From assembly GCA_019416685.1 (NCBI GenBank), contig DXWV01000065.1:1-53002 (forward strand): a stretch of DNA of 53,002 bases, written 5' to 3'. The translations under genes were made by a program, and so were the position numbers. Source of the stretch: Bacteroides sp. (GTDB taxonomy: Bacteria; Bacteroidota; Bacteroidia; Bacteroidales; Bacteroidaceae). Position 1 is the stretch's first letter. Every line of letters starts with the position of its first letter. The notes under the pieces were generated by a model. The model was given only the letters and a program-made list of their open reading frames with translations, made no database searches and was not told where the DNA came from. Below are positions 24,855 to 34,646 of the stretch, piece after piece.

Positions 24855-27071
24855 ATGAGTACTATTACAAAGAAAGCATTTCCTGTGCTGAATATGCACT
24901 GTGCAGGATGTGCTAATAATGTTGAAAAGACAGTTCGCAAGTTGCCGGGTATTGTAGATGCTTCGGTCAATCTTGCTACCAATACACTTTCCGTTTCATA
25001 TGAAGCCGACAAACTGACTCCCGGAGAAATTCGTGCAGCTGTATTGTCCGGTGGCTATGACCTTATAATCGAAGAAGGTAATCTAAAAGAAGAGCGGAAG
25101 GAAGAGGCGCAACAGCAACACTACCGGAAGCTGAAGATGCAGGTCATCGGGGCTTGGGTATTTGCCATCCCGATGCTGCTTCTTTCGATGGTTTTTATGC
25201 ATGTGCCTTATTCTAATGAATTACAGTTGTTGCTCACTCTCCCGGTAATGATACTTTTTGGCGGTTCGTTCTATACGGGTGCCTGGAAGCAAGCCAAATT
25301 GGGGCGTAGTAATATGGATACTTTGGTGGCACTGAGTACTTCTATTGCATTTCTGTTTAGTGCATTCAATACTTTTTTCCCCGAATTCTGGTATGATCGG
25401 GGATTGGAACCACATGTCTATTACGAGGCCTCCGTCGTTATCATCGCTTTCGTACTGACGGGTAAGCTAATGGAGGAACGTGCCAAAGGTAATACTTCAA
25501 CTGCTATCAAAAAACTGATGGGGTTACAACCCAAAGTGGCGCGTATCGTGCGTAATGGCATTGAAGAAGAAGTTCTGATCGATCAGTTACAGGTGGGGGA
25601 TCTTGTGGTGGTCCGTCCCGGTGAACAAATTCCTGTGGATGGGATTCTTGCCGAAGGAGAGTCTTTTGTAGACGAAAGTATGATAAGTGGTGAGCCTATC
25701 CCTGTCGAAAAGAAGCAAGGAGACAAGGTGCTTGCCGGAACAATCAATCAACGAGGTTCTTTTATAATAAAGGCTTCACAGGTAGGAAGTGAGACGGTAC
25801 TGGCCCGTATTATCCGCATGGTACAAGAAGCTCAGGGAAGCAAGGCACCTGTACAACGTATCGTTGACCGTGTAACGGGAATATTCGTTCCTGTGGTTCT
25901 TGGTATTGCCATACTTACCTTCGTACTTTGGCTGGTGATAGGTGGAACAGAATATTTCTCATACGCCATGCTTTCTGCGGTTTCCGTATTGGTGATTGCC
26001 TGTCCGTGTGCTTTGGGACTTGCCACACCTACTGCACTCATGGTGGGTATTGGCAAAGCTGCCAGTCAGCACATTCTGATAAAAGACGCTGTGGCTTTGG
26101 AGCAGATGCGCAAGGTCGATGTTGTGGTACTTGACAAAACCGGGACACTGACAGAAGGGCATCCTACCGTAAGTGGCTGGTTATGGGCGCAAACGCAGGA
26201 AGAGTGTTTCAAGAATGTTCTTTTGGCTGCTGAAATGAAATCGGAGCATCCCCTTGCCGGGGCTATTGTCACCTCTCTGCAAGACGAGGAAAAAGTAGTA
26301 CCTGCACCGCTTGAAAGCTTTGAAAGTATTACAGGGAAAGGAGTGAAGGTGATTTATGAAGGCGATCTGTTTTGGGTAGGTAGCCACAAGTTGCTTAAAG
26401 ATTTCGAAGCCATTGTTACGGATGTAATGGCAGATATGCTTGTGCAATATGAGTCCGAAGGAAACGGAATCATTTATTTTGGTCGTGAGAATCAGTTGTT
26501 GGCTATTATTGCTGTTACGGATGCGATAAAATCTACCTCTTCCGAAGCTGTGAAGGAACTGAGACGCCAAGGCATTGATATTTGTATGCTGACAGGTGAC
26601 GGACAACGTACGGCTTTGGCGGTAGCGGGAAAATTAGGTATCGATCGTTTTATTGCAGATGCCTTGCCGGATGACAAAGAAGACTTTATCCGTGAATTGC
26701 AATTACAGGGAAAGACTGTAGCAATGGTGGGCGACGGAATTAATGATTCGCAGGCATTGGCTCTGGCGGATGTCAGTATAGCCATGGGGAAAGGAACGGA
26801 TATTGCAATGGACGTAGCCATGGTTACTCTGATGACTTCTGATTTGCTGTTGCTTCCGAAAGCATTCAACTTATCCCGGCAGACAGTGAGACTTATCCAT
26901 CAGAACCTGTTCTGGGCATTTATCTATAATCTCATAGGTATTCCCATCGCTGCCGGCGTACTCTTCCCATTGAATGGATTACTACTGAATCCGATGCTTG
27001 CAAGTGCTGCTATGGCATTCTCAAGTGTGAGTGTCGTATTAAATTCACTGAGTTTGGGAAGAAGGAAGTGA
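24855..27071 (+). CDS. copA: Copper-translocating P1B-type ATPase
   Basis: CopA pumps Cu(I) (or Ag(I)) from the cytoplasm across the inner membrane using ATP. The 738 residues show one N-terminal HMA domain with MHCAGC (C16, C19), the TGE-like ISGEPIPVEK actuator motif, the metal site CPC (383-385) in ACPCALGLATPTA, the phosphorylation site DKTGTLTEG (D427), SEHPLAGAI and GDGINDSQALALAD (from 626). All catalytic marks are intact. The gene ends the metal cluster; no copper-responsive regulator gene is in sight. Confidence 0.95.
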   Translation: MSTITKKAFPVLNMHCAGCANNVEKTVRKLPGIVDASVNLATNTLSVSYEADKLTPGEIRAAVLSGGYDLIIEEGNLKEERKEEAQQQHYRKLKMQVIGAWVFAIPMLLLSMVFMHVPYSNELQLLLTLPVMILFGGSFYTGAWKQAKLGRSNMDTLVALSTSIAFLFSAFNTFFPEFWYDRGLEPHVYYEASVVIIAFVLTGKLMEERAKGNTSTAIKKLMGLQPKVARIVRNGIEEEVLIDQLQVGDLVVVRPGEQIPVDGILAEGESFVDESMISGEPIPVEKKQGDKVLAGTINQRGSFIIKASQVGSETVLARIIRMVQEAQGSKAPVQRIVDRVTGIFVPVVLGIAILTFVLWLVIGGTEYFSYAMLSAVSVLVIACPCALGLATPTALMVGIGKAASQHILIKDAVALEQMRKVDVVVLDKTGTLTEGHPTVSGWLWAQTQEECFKNVLLAAEMKSEHPLAGAIVTSLQDEEKVVPAPLESFESITGKGVKVIYEGDLFWVGSHKLLKDFEAIVTDVMADMLVQYESEGNGIIYFGRENQLLAIIAVTDAIKSTSSEAVKELRRQGIDICMLTGDGQRTALAVAGKLGIDRFIADALPDDKEDFIRELQLQGKTVAMVGDGINDSQALALADVSIAMGKGTDIAMDVAMVTLMTSDLLLLPKAFNLSRQTVRLIHQNLFWAFIYNLIGIPIAAGVLFPLNGLLLNPMLASAAMAFSSVSVVLNSLSLGRRK

Positions 27072-27079
27072 TTTTAGAG

Positions 27080-27154
27080 TTATGATTTATGGAGTGTGAT
27101 TCATTGTGCTGCTCTATTGGAGTTTTAATATAAATCATACTTCATAAATCATAA
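27080..27154. repeat. Intergenic inverted repeat (element 8)
   Basis: Arms 27080-27101 and 27133-27154 match at 20 of 22 positions (TTATGATTTATG-type units), with a 31-base loop. It lies between copA and lipB and ends just before the lipB promoter box. Confidence 0.75.
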
Positions 27155-27162
27155 TTCTCTTT

Positions 27163-27170
27163 TATCTTTG
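27163..27170 (+). promoter_or_regulatory. -7 promoter box of lipB
   Basis: TATCTTTG ends 5 bases before the lipB ATG, so the mRNA is predicted to be leaderless. No clear -33 element is seen in the repeat-derived sequence upstream. Confidence 0.6.
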
Positions 27171-27175
27171 CCCTT

Positions 27176-27841
27176 ATGAAAACAACTGTAATTGATTGGA
27201 ATCTTATCCCATATGCCGAAGCCTGGCAACGGCAGACAGAATATTTTGACACCCTTGTCCGTGCCAAACAAAACGGAGAAGAGTATGAGAACTTCATAAT
27301 CCTGTGCGAACATCCTCCTGTTTATACTTTGGGGCGTAGTGGAAAAGAAAACAATATGCTTTTGAGTGAAGCACAGTTAGAAAAGATTGGCGCTACACTT
27401 TACCATATTGATCGTGGTGGAGATATAACTTATCATGGTCCGGGACAGTTGGTTTGCTATCCCATTCTAAATCTTGAAGAGTTCGATCTGGGATTGAAAG
27501 AATACGTACATTTACTGGAAGAAGCCGTCATTCGTGTTTGTGCTTCCTATGGTATCACTGCCGGAAGGCTGGAGAAAGCAACCGGAGTGTGGTTGGAAGG
27601 AGATACTTCCCGTGCCCGTAAGATTTGTGCGATAGGAGTGAGGAGTAGCCATTATGTCACAATGCATGGACTGGCGTTGAATGTAAATACCGATTTGCGT
27701 TATTTCAGCTATATACATCCCTGTGGGTTTATAGATAAAGGCGTTACTTCACTGTGTCAGGAACTGGGATTTGAAATCCCGATGTCCGAAGTGAAACAAC
27801 GCCTTGAACTTGAAATAAAGAGCCTGCTTACGCGATCCTGA
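27176..27841 (+). CDS. lipB: Octanoyltransferase LipB
   Basis: LipB moves octanoyl groups from acyl carrier protein to lipoyl domains, the first step of lipoate synthesis; the glycine cleavage H-protein is one acceptor. The 221-residue protein has the family motifs RGGDITYHGPGQLV (about 81-94), KICAIGVR with the conserved lysine, THGLALNV-like MHGLALNV, and the catalytic cysteine in IHPCGFIDKGVTSL. Length is normal. It converges with the SGNH hydrolase gene, stops only 5 bases apart. Confidence 0.96.
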   Translation: MKTTVIDWNLIPYAEAWQRQTEYFDTLVRAKQNGEEYENFIILCEHPPVYTLGRSGKENNMLLSEAQLEKIGATLYHIDRGGDITYHGPGQLVCYPILNLEEFDLGLKEYVHLLEEAVIRVCASYGITAGRLEKATGVWLEGDTSRARKICAIGVRSSHYVTMHGLALNVNTDLRYFSYIHPCGFIDKGVTSLCQELGFEIPMSEVKQRLELEIKSLLTRS

Positions 27842-27846
27842 ATTTG

Positions 27847-28542
27847 TTATTTCAGAGCTTTAGCGATAGCCTTTTCAACCATTGGCTGCATGATTTCATA
27901 TCCTTTCTTGTTGGGATGTACGCCATCTTTTGACAAATCGGCAGGCAATCCGTTTCTATCATCAGCCATTGCAGAGAAGTAATCCAGATAAATAAATTTA
28001 TTCTTTTCTGCGTAAGCTTTGATCCATTTGTTCAGTTCCGGAATCTTCACATTAGGTTCCATACCCGGACGCCAGGGATAATCAAAAGCGGGAAGTACAG
28101 AGCAGAGGATTACTTTGATACCATTTGCTTTGGCAAGCTGGGCCATAGAAGCCAGATTGTCTTCTATCATTTCAAGGGTAGAAGGGCCTGTATTTCCTGC
28201 TATATCGTTTGTTCCGGCAAGTATCACTACCACTTTCGGTTGTAAGTCAATCACATCCTGGCGGAAGCGAATCAACATTTGCGGAGTAGTCTGTCCACTA
28301 ATACCACGATTGATATAAGGGCGGTCTTTGAAAAACTCCGGGCAGTTGTGGAGCCATCCGATTGTAATGGAGTTACCCATAAATACGACACGTTTTTCTC
28401 CTTTTGCAGGAGTGCCCAGTGCAGCGTTGTCCTTCTGGAATTGTTTTAAGTTAGCCCAATCCTGTGCGACAATGTTGCCACTCATAAGGAACAGGCTGAT
28501 GAGTAAGAGATAAATAGTTTTCATTCTTTTTGTCGTTTCCAT
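27847..28542 (-). CDS. Exported SGNH/GDSL-family hydrolase
   Basis: The roughly 231-residue enzyme has a signal peptide (ending GNIVAQ) and the SGNH blocks: VVFMGNSITIGW (block I with the serine), NRGISG, ILAGTNDIAG (block III) and DGVHPNKKGY (block V with Asp-His). Such enzymes remove acyl groups from sugars or lipids in the periplasm. Either ATG at 28542 or 28524 is possible; 28542 is 8 bases after the upstream stop. It is the last gene of the OPT-beta-galactosidase-DUF1460 run. Confidence 0.88.
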   Translation of the reverse strand: METTKRMKTIYLLLISLFLMSGNIVAQDWANLKQFQKDNAALGTPAKGEKRVVFMGNSITIGWLHNCPEFFKDRPYINRGISGQTTPQMLIRFRQDVIDLQPKVVVILAGTNDIAGNTGPSTLEMIEDNLASMAQLAKANGIKVILCSVLPAFDYPWRPGMEPNVKIPELNKWIKAYAEKNKFIYLDYFSAMADDRNGLPADLSKDGVHPNKKGYEIMQPMVEKAIAKALK

Positions 28543-28550
28543 CGTTGTTT

Positions 28551-29330
28551 TTATTTTTTCATTCTGATAACGCGTATTCCTGTCCAACTGTTGTTACGGT
28601 CGAGCAGGCGGCTCAGTGCAAGTTTTTCTACTAATACTTTTCCTTTTGAAGAAGAGGCATGAAGCATACATAGATTGCCCTTTATATAAAGGGCAATCCC
28701 CATATGAGCTACATCCAATCCCGGGGTGTTTGTAGTAATGGCGATGATGTCTCCGTTTTTAATCCAGGGAAGTCCCGTTACGGGCAATGCATCTTTGGGT
28801 AACCAATGAACTTCCTGTCCTGTCAACGCTTTTTCATAACCTGCCATTTTACTGACATTGGCCGGGGAGTTAGCAAGCTGTTTATACTGTTGCGGATGAG
28901 TAGACATGTACGAGAGAGATAATTTCTGTGTATATGGGCTATTGGCAGCGGTTACATCTTCCATGATTCCTTCACGTACTCCGTTGTTTATCCAATCGGC
29001 AATGTAGTGCAAGCGCGAAGTGTATCCGTCAATCTTTCCGTCACGATACCGGATGCGTTGCAGATTCTCTGCGAAATCACCTTCACGCATATCTTTACCC
29101 TGGGTGGGGCAGAGAGACATGGCAAGCACATATTCTACAAGAGTGGTGCAGTCTACTTCATCGCAATTGATAATAAGATCTTCTTCGTCATCCATTTCCA
29201 GCGTGTGGGCAGTGTATGGAGTATCGATGAATGTCCGGGCATTGGTTAGCATAAGATTTGTTTCCTGTTGCGCTGCAACCGGGCCGCCCAATAAACAGGC
29301 GGCCAGTAAAAATGAACTGATTGTTTTCAT
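28551..29330 (-). CDS. Exported DUF1460 amidase-like cysteine hydrolase
   Basis: The 259-residue product has a signal peptide ending GPVAAQ and matches the DUF1460 family, related to the NlpC/P60 fold. The likely catalytic cysteine is in VDCTTLVEYVLA (about residue 60) and the histidine in LDVAHMGIALYIKG. Family members with known structure suggest cleavage of cell-wall peptides or N-acetylmuramoyl amides; activity here is inferred. It starts 2 bases after the beta-galactosidase stop codon, indicating translational coupling. Confidence 0.85.
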   Translation of the reverse strand: MKTISSFLLAACLLGGPVAAQQETNLMLTNARTFIDTPYTAHTLEMDDEEDLIINCDEVDCTTLVEYVLAMSLCPTQGKDMREGDFAENLQRIRYRDGKIDGYTSRLHYIADWINNGVREGIMEDVTAANSPYTQKLSLSYMSTHPQQYKQLANSPANVSKMAGYEKALTGQEVHWLPKDALPVTGLPWIKNGDIIAITTNTPGLDVAHMGIALYIKGNLCMLHASSSKGKVLVEKLALSRLLDRNNSWTGIRVIRMKK

Positions 29331-29332
29331 TA

Positions 29333-32300
29333 TTAATATTGATAAATTAAGTTTCTGAAATCGGTTTTACGGCCGAAAGGAACCAGTGTAAAGCCGTATT
29401 CAACAACATTCTGTGCGCCGGTACGAATCAGGTAAGGCTCGTGTGCAAGTGCTCCCCAGCTATTATCACCACCGACACCCATCATGCGGTAATCGATAAA
29501 GAGATCTACCATCTTTTCCGGTTTCGGATCGGTGAGATGGCGATGGTCGGTTTCGGCTGTACGTGGGGCAGCATTGTGCAGATCGTCTCCACTATCAAGG
29601 GTTTCGAGCGGATAGTTTGAGGCGTTCATTTCGAAAGTACGGTCGGCTACAAGGAGTAATCCTGCACCGGATTTATTGGTAAGTGCACACCAGTAAATAT
29701 CCGTGCGGTGATTGTTTTCCTGTGGGCGAATGTAGGGTTCGTACATCTTTTTGATAGGAGTGGAGTATTCACCAAAGAACTGTGAAGTACGGCGGTCACG
29801 ATAGTTTTCTTCCGGTCCGCGTCCGTAGTAAGTCAGTGTGGTGAATGTTTCCGGCATTTGCATACGCAGGCCGATACGTGGAATCATCGGAGTCTTTTCA
29901 TTGGCTGCCACAAAGCGGTTATCTACCTTTATAACTCCGTTTGTGTAAATTTTGTAAGTGATATCCCAAGTTGCGTCAGTTTGCGGGAATTGGTAAGTAC
30001 AGGTCACTTCTCCGTTACGGGCATTGAAAGAGGTAGCCGTTATATCTTGATAACTTGCTTCTTTCCATACTCCCAGTTTGTGTCCCAGTCCTGCACCATA
30101 ATCATTGTCAATCGGTGCACGCCAGAAGTTAGGGTGTAATCCTTGTCCGTTGAGAATGTACTCTGCTCCGTTGTATTGGTAGGAGACGAGCAGTCCACTC
30201 TTCTTATCGAAAACAGCCTTGAAGTTCTTTCCTGAATAGATAACCTGTGTATCTGTTTCCTTCATGGGTGCAGCTTCTTGCTGAGCCACTTTGTCTTTAT
30301 GGAAAGTGTAGATGTAAGTCTGTTCACGGGCTATCACTGTACCTGCCGGAAGGAATGGTTCCGCAGTGCGGACAGTAGCATAAAATTCGATACGTACATC
30401 ACCGGTATTGGTTTGTGTCTGCGGGATACCTTTTAGTTGTATGGTTACTGTTTCGCCTGGTACTCCGTTGGCTTGGAATTTATCTGTATATATCTCTTTC
30501 CCATGATCGCGAATGAGGTAGTGATAATCGTACTTATCCAGATTGGTAAAACTGAAATCATTGCGGAGATCGACTGTTCCCTTATCTTTATTGAAGTTGA
30601 TAAACTTGATATTCTGATATACTTTACCCATTTCCGCAGTATGTGGTTTCACAGTCCGATCCGGATAAACAACACCATTGATGCAGAAATCTCCGTCTGA
30701 AGGAGTGCCAATGGCTCCGTAATCACCACCGTAAGTCCAGTATTTACGCCCGTCGGTAGTTTTCTCTGCAAATCCCTGATCTACCCAGTCCCAGATACAA
30801 CCACCCTGCAAGAGCGGATACTTCTCTATAATGTCCCAGTACTCCTGGAAGTTACCCAGACTGTTTCCCATAGCATGTGCATATTCACACAAAATGAGCG
30901 GGCGGGTATGTTTCGGATCCTTTGCGTATTTCTCTATATCGGCAGGATGCATATACATTGGACAGAAGATATCTGTATTCCATTCAAGACCTGCTCTTTC
31001 GTACTGTACAGGACGGTTGTCACATTTTTTTAGCGTGTTGTAGGTTTTATAGAAGTTAATACCATTTCCGGCCTCGTTGCCCAATGACCATACAATGACC
31101 GAAGGATGGTTTTTATCACGTTCGTACATATTGACAGTACGATATACGTGTGCATCCATAAATTGTGAGTTATTGCCTAATGTACCACCTACTTCAAGGT
31201 TGTATCCCATTCCGTGAGATTCGATATTGGCTTCGTCAATCACATAGATTCCATATTCATCGCATAGTTCGTAAAAGCGTTCCTGTTGCGGATAGTGACA
31301 GGTACGTACGGTGTTTACATTGTACTTCTTCCAGAGTTCGAAGTCTTTCAACATCAGATCCTCCATGACATAATGTCCGGTGTATTCATTGTGCTCATGT
31401 ATATTTACACCTTTTACGAGTATCGGTTTGCCATTGACACAAAGCTGATTATTTTTTATTTCCACGGTACGAAAACCTACTTTCACACTGGTTGCTTCCA
31501 TTACCTCACCACTTTCGGGTTTCTTCAGGCTGATAACGAGGGTGTACAGGTAAGGAGTTTCAGCCGTCCACTGTTTCGGGCTTTTAATGAGGTTGTCATC
31601 AAAAACGAATTCGTTCAGACTCTGAGAGATACCGGGAGCAGGCATTGCTTTTACTGCATAATCGGAAGTAGCGACCTGTTGTCCGTCTTTATCAAGAAGT
31701 TTGTAAGAGATAACATACGAAGGATAGACTGGCTTGCCACTATTTGCTATTTTAACTTTAAATTTCAGGATACCGTTTTTGTAGTCGGCATCCAACGGGC
31801 TTTCCACTTTAAAGTCTGCAATATGGAGCTGGGGTTGTGCATAGAGATAGATATCTCTCTCGAAGCCACTCAACCGCCAGAAGTCCTGGCATTCCAGATA
31901 GTTGGCATCCGAAAAGCGGTGAATCTGTACGGCAATTACATTTTTACCGGGCTTCACTTGTTTCGTGATGTTAAACCGGGCAGGAGTCTTTGCATCTTTA
32001 TTCATGCCGATGAATGTTCCGTTCAGGTAGTAGAATGCTGCACCTTTGGTTCCGTCGGCACTGAGGAATATCTCTTTTCCATCCCAGTTAGCAGGGAGGT
32101 TAAAATCACGGCGATAGGTACCTGTCGGATTCCATTCTTCCGGTACATACGGAGGGTTGGGTTTGTCCCAATAGGGGGCATAGCCTGGTGAACAAAATTC
32201 GTAGGAGGTATTTACATAGATGGGAATTCCGAAACCTTGTCGCTCCCAGTTACCGGGAACTTCAATATCTGCCCAGTCACTTACATCTTTCTCAGGAAGC

Positions 32301-32560
32301 ATGAAATCAGTAGGGCGGGTGGAGAAGCTGTCTACATAGTTGAATTTCCATTTGCCATTCAACGAGAGGCGGAGAGTACCGTCTTTGCGGTTGTTTACCG
32401 TTGCATCTTTTTCGTTGGTGTACGATGTGAAGGTACTACGGGGAGTTTCACGATTGATACTGGTTAGATTAGGGTCGGTTATCTGTTTGTAACGATCCCC
32501 CTGGGCTGTGGAGCTCAGAGGGAGTATTACGAAACATGCAACCGTTAACAGGTTTTTCAT
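29333..32560 (-). CDS. lacZ: Glycoside hydrolase family 2 beta-galactosidase
   Basis: The 1075-residue enzyme has an N-terminal signal peptide (ending SSTAQG), so it acts in the periplasm, followed by a LacZ-type layout: jelly-roll domain with GNWERQGFGIPIYVN, TIM barrel with the acid/base Glu in IVWSLGNEAGNG (near 493) and the nucleophile Glu in LILCEYAHAMGNS (near 558), and a C-terminal small-chain domain with GLRMQMPE and YYGRGPEENYRDR. It hydrolyses terminal beta-galactosides; the natural substrate is unknown. It follows the OPT transporter by 34 bases. Confidence 0.94.
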   Translation of the reverse strand: MKNLLTVACFVILPLSSTAQGDRYKQITDPNLTSINRETPRSTFTSYTNEKDATVNNRKDGTLRLSLNGKWKFNYVDSFSTRPTDFMLPEKDVSDWADIEVPGNWERQGFGIPIYVNTSYEFCSPGYAPYWDKPNPPYVPEEWNPTGTYRRDFNLPANWDGKEIFLSADGTKGAAFYYLNGTFIGMNKDAKTPARFNITKQVKPGKNVIAVQIHRFSDANYLECQDFWRLSGFERDIYLYAQPQLHIADFKVESPLDADYKNGILKFKVKIANSGKPVYPSYVISYKLLDKDGQQVATSDYAVKAMPAPGISQSLNEFVFDDNLIKSPKQWTAETPYLYTLVISLKKPESGEVMEATSVKVGFRTVEIKNNQLCVNGKPILVKGVNIHEHNEYTGHYVMEDLMLKDFELWKKYNVNTVRTCHYPQQERFYELCDEYGIYVIDEANIESHGMGYNLEVGGTLGNNSQFMDAHVYRTVNMYERDKNHPSVIVWSLGNEAGNGINFYKTYNTLKKCDNRPVQYERAGLEWNTDIFCPMYMHPADIEKYAKDPKHTRPLILCEYAHAMGNSLGNFQEYWDIIEKYPLLQGGCIWDWVDQGFAEKTTDGRKYWTYGGDYGAIGTPSDGDFCINGVVYPDRTVKPHTAEMGKVYQNIKFINFNKDKGTVDLRNDFSFTNLDKYDYHYLIRDHGKEIYTDKFQANGVPGETVTIQLKGIPQTQTNTGDVRIEFYATVRTAEPFLPAGTVIAREQTYIYTFHKDKVAQQEAAPMKETDTQVIYSGKNFKAVFDKKSGLLVSYQYNGAEYILNGQGLHPNFWRAPIDNDYGAGLGHKLGVWKEASYQDITATSFNARNGEVTCTYQFPQTDATWDITYKIYTNGVIKVDNRFVAANEKTPMIPRIGLRMQMPETFTTLTYYGRGPEENYRDRRTSQFFGEYSTPIKKMYEPYIRPQENNHRTDIYWCALTNKSGAGLLLVADRTFEMNASNYPLETLDSGDDLHNAAPRTAETDHRHLTDPKPEKMVDLFIDYRMMGVGGDNSWGALAHEPYLIRTGAQNVVEYGFTLVPFGRKTDFRNLIYQY

Positions 32561-32594
32561 GAAGATAGTTTTTATATTGTTATTTTGAGAAATA

Positions 32595-34583
32595 TTACTT
32601 CACTTTCATCGAAGCTTTAATGAAATAAAGAATCAACAATGCATAAGCACCCAGAGCAAGTACCTGCGACCAGGTATTATTCAGCCACGCATCATTCACC
32701 AGATTGATACCGCCAAAACGCATCGCTGCACTTACAACACCCATTAATGCACCACCGGCAATGAAACCGGAAGCAAGTAACGTACCTTTTTCGCCACGTT
32801 CAGTGTTCAGTGAAGTGTCTTTGCTGCGGCTGGTCACATACCAGTTAATGGCTCCACCTACTACTAAAGGCACGTTCAGTTCCAACGGGATGAACATACC
32901 CAGTGCAAAAGCAAGAGCAGGAATCTTACAGAGTGTCAGAATGATAGCTAATACCGCACCGATGCCATAAAGCAACCAGGGTGCGCCTACACCACTCATC
33001 AGTGGTTCGATAACAGCTGCCATAGCATTTGCCTGTGGTGCAGCCAGTGCTCCGCTTGTGAAACCATATGTTTTATTCAGGATAATCATGACTCCGCCTA
33101 CCGTAGCAGCCGAAACAATTGTTCCTAAGAATTTCCATGCCTCCTGTTTGGCAGGAGTACTTCCCAGCCAGTAACCAATTTTCAGGTCGGTAATGAAACC
33201 ACCTGCCATGGACAAGGCTGTACATACTACACCACCCATCACCAACGCAGCTACCATACCCGAAGGACCTTTCAATCCTACAGCTACCATTACAACAGAA
33301 GCCAGAATAAGCGTCATCAGTGTCATACCCGAAACTGGGTTGGTACCAACAATTGCGATTGCATTGGCGGCCACTGTAGTAAACAGGAAAGAGATGCCTG
33401 CCACCAATACGATAGCTACTATGGTATGTACCAGATTACCTTGCATTACGTCAAAGTAGAAGAACAGGAAAATCAGAATCAGCGTAATAATAGAGCCGAT
33501 AGCGATAATCTTCATCGAAAGGTCGCGTTGTGTACGAATGATGTTTTTCTCAACATTCCCTTTGCCGCCCATCTCTTTGGCAGCCAACCCGACAGCACTC
33601 CTGATAATGCTCCATGATTTGATAATACCGATAACACCAGCCATAGCAATACCACCGATGCCGATGCTCTTTGCATAGTATTTGAATATCTCTTCGGGAC
33701 TCATCATACCTACGGTGTTAGTGATTTCCGGGTTCCATGCATTCAGCACGCTATCTCCCCAAAACATTGATATACCTGGTACAATAACCCACCATACCAC
33801 CAGTGAACCGGCACAAATGATAGATGCATATTTTAATCCGACGATATATCCCAAACCCAAAACAGCAGCACCTGTATTCACTTTGAATACCAATTTGGCT
33901 TTCTCTGCCAACATTTCACCAGCACTGCATACGCGAGTAGTAAAGTTTTCATTCCACCAACCGAAAGTAGCCACAATGAAGTCGTACAAACCGCCAATCA
34001 TACCTGCCATCAATAACGGCTTGGCCTGGCTGCCTCCTTTTTCACCGGATATGAGCACCTGTGTGGTTGCTGTAGCTTCCGGGAAAGGGTATTTTCCATG
34101 CATATCACTAACAAAATATTTGCGGAAAGGAATAAGAAACAAGATACCCAATACACCACCCAACAACGAGCTGATGAATACCTGCATGAAGGTAACCGTC
34201 ATCTCTGGATATTTAACTTGCAGAATGTACAGAGCAGGAAGTGTAAAGATAGCTCCGGCCACAATAACACCCGAGCAGGCACCGATAGACTGGATGATCA
34301 CATTTTCCCCCAATGCATTTTTGCGTTTCGCTGCACCGGAAACACCTACCGCAATGATAGCAATAGGAATGGCAGCTTCAAATACCTGACCGACTTTCAG
34401 TCCAAGGTAGGCAGCAGCAGCTGAAAAGAGGATAGCCATAGTGATACCCCAGGTGACTGACCAGAAGTTTACTTCCGGATAATTTTTGCCGGGACTCATC
34501 AGAGGATTATACACTTCGCCCGGTTTTAACTCTCTGAACGCATTCTCGGGCAAGCCGGTGAATTTGTCTTCTTCTTGTTTCAT
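32595..34583 (-). CDS. OPT-family oligopeptide transporter
   Basis: The 662-residue membrane protein has about 15-16 hydrophobic helices and the OPT-family start KPGEVYNPLMSPGKNYPEVN, with SWGITMAILFSAAAAYLGLK-like first helix and KYPFPEATATTQVLISGE. OPT carriers use proton symport to import oligopeptides or metal chelates. As the first gene of an operon with a GH2 enzyme and a cell-wall amidase-like protein, it may import peptides freed from glycopeptides; this is inference. Confidence 0.92.
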   Translation of the reverse strand: MKQEEDKFTGLPENAFRELKPGEVYNPLMSPGKNYPEVNFWSVTWGITMAILFSAAAAYLGLKVGQVFEAAIPIAIIAVGVSGAAKRKNALGENVIIQSIGACSGVIVAGAIFTLPALYILQVKYPEMTVTFMQVFISSLLGGVLGILFLIPFRKYFVSDMHGKYPFPEATATTQVLISGEKGGSQAKPLLMAGMIGGLYDFIVATFGWWNENFTTRVCSAGEMLAEKAKLVFKVNTGAAVLGLGYIVGLKYASIICAGSLVVWWVIVPGISMFWGDSVLNAWNPEITNTVGMMSPEEIFKYYAKSIGIGGIAMAGVIGIIKSWSIIRSAVGLAAKEMGGKGNVEKNIIRTQRDLSMKIIAIGSIITLILIFLFFYFDVMQGNLVHTIVAIVLVAGISFLFTTVAANAIAIVGTNPVSGMTLMTLILASVVMVAVGLKGPSGMVAALVMGGVVCTALSMAGGFITDLKIGYWLGSTPAKQEAWKFLGTIVSAATVGGVMIILNKTYGFTSGALAAPQANAMAAVIEPLMSGVGAPWLLYGIGAVLAIILTLCKIPALAFALGMFIPLELNVPLVVGGAINWYVTSRSKDTSLNTERGEKGTLLASGFIAGGALMGVVSAAMRFGGINLVNDAWLNNTWSQVLALGAYALLILYFIKASMKVK

Positions 34584-34646
34584 AGTTTCTATATAAATAT
34601 TTAATGTGTTTAATTATGCATTCTGTAAACAAGCACCAAAGAAAGC

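Noticed and set aside
31286..32191. 301-codon plus-strand frame
   Set aside because: Lies wholly antisense within the beta-galactosidase gene, whose catalytic motifs are complete; a shadow frame.
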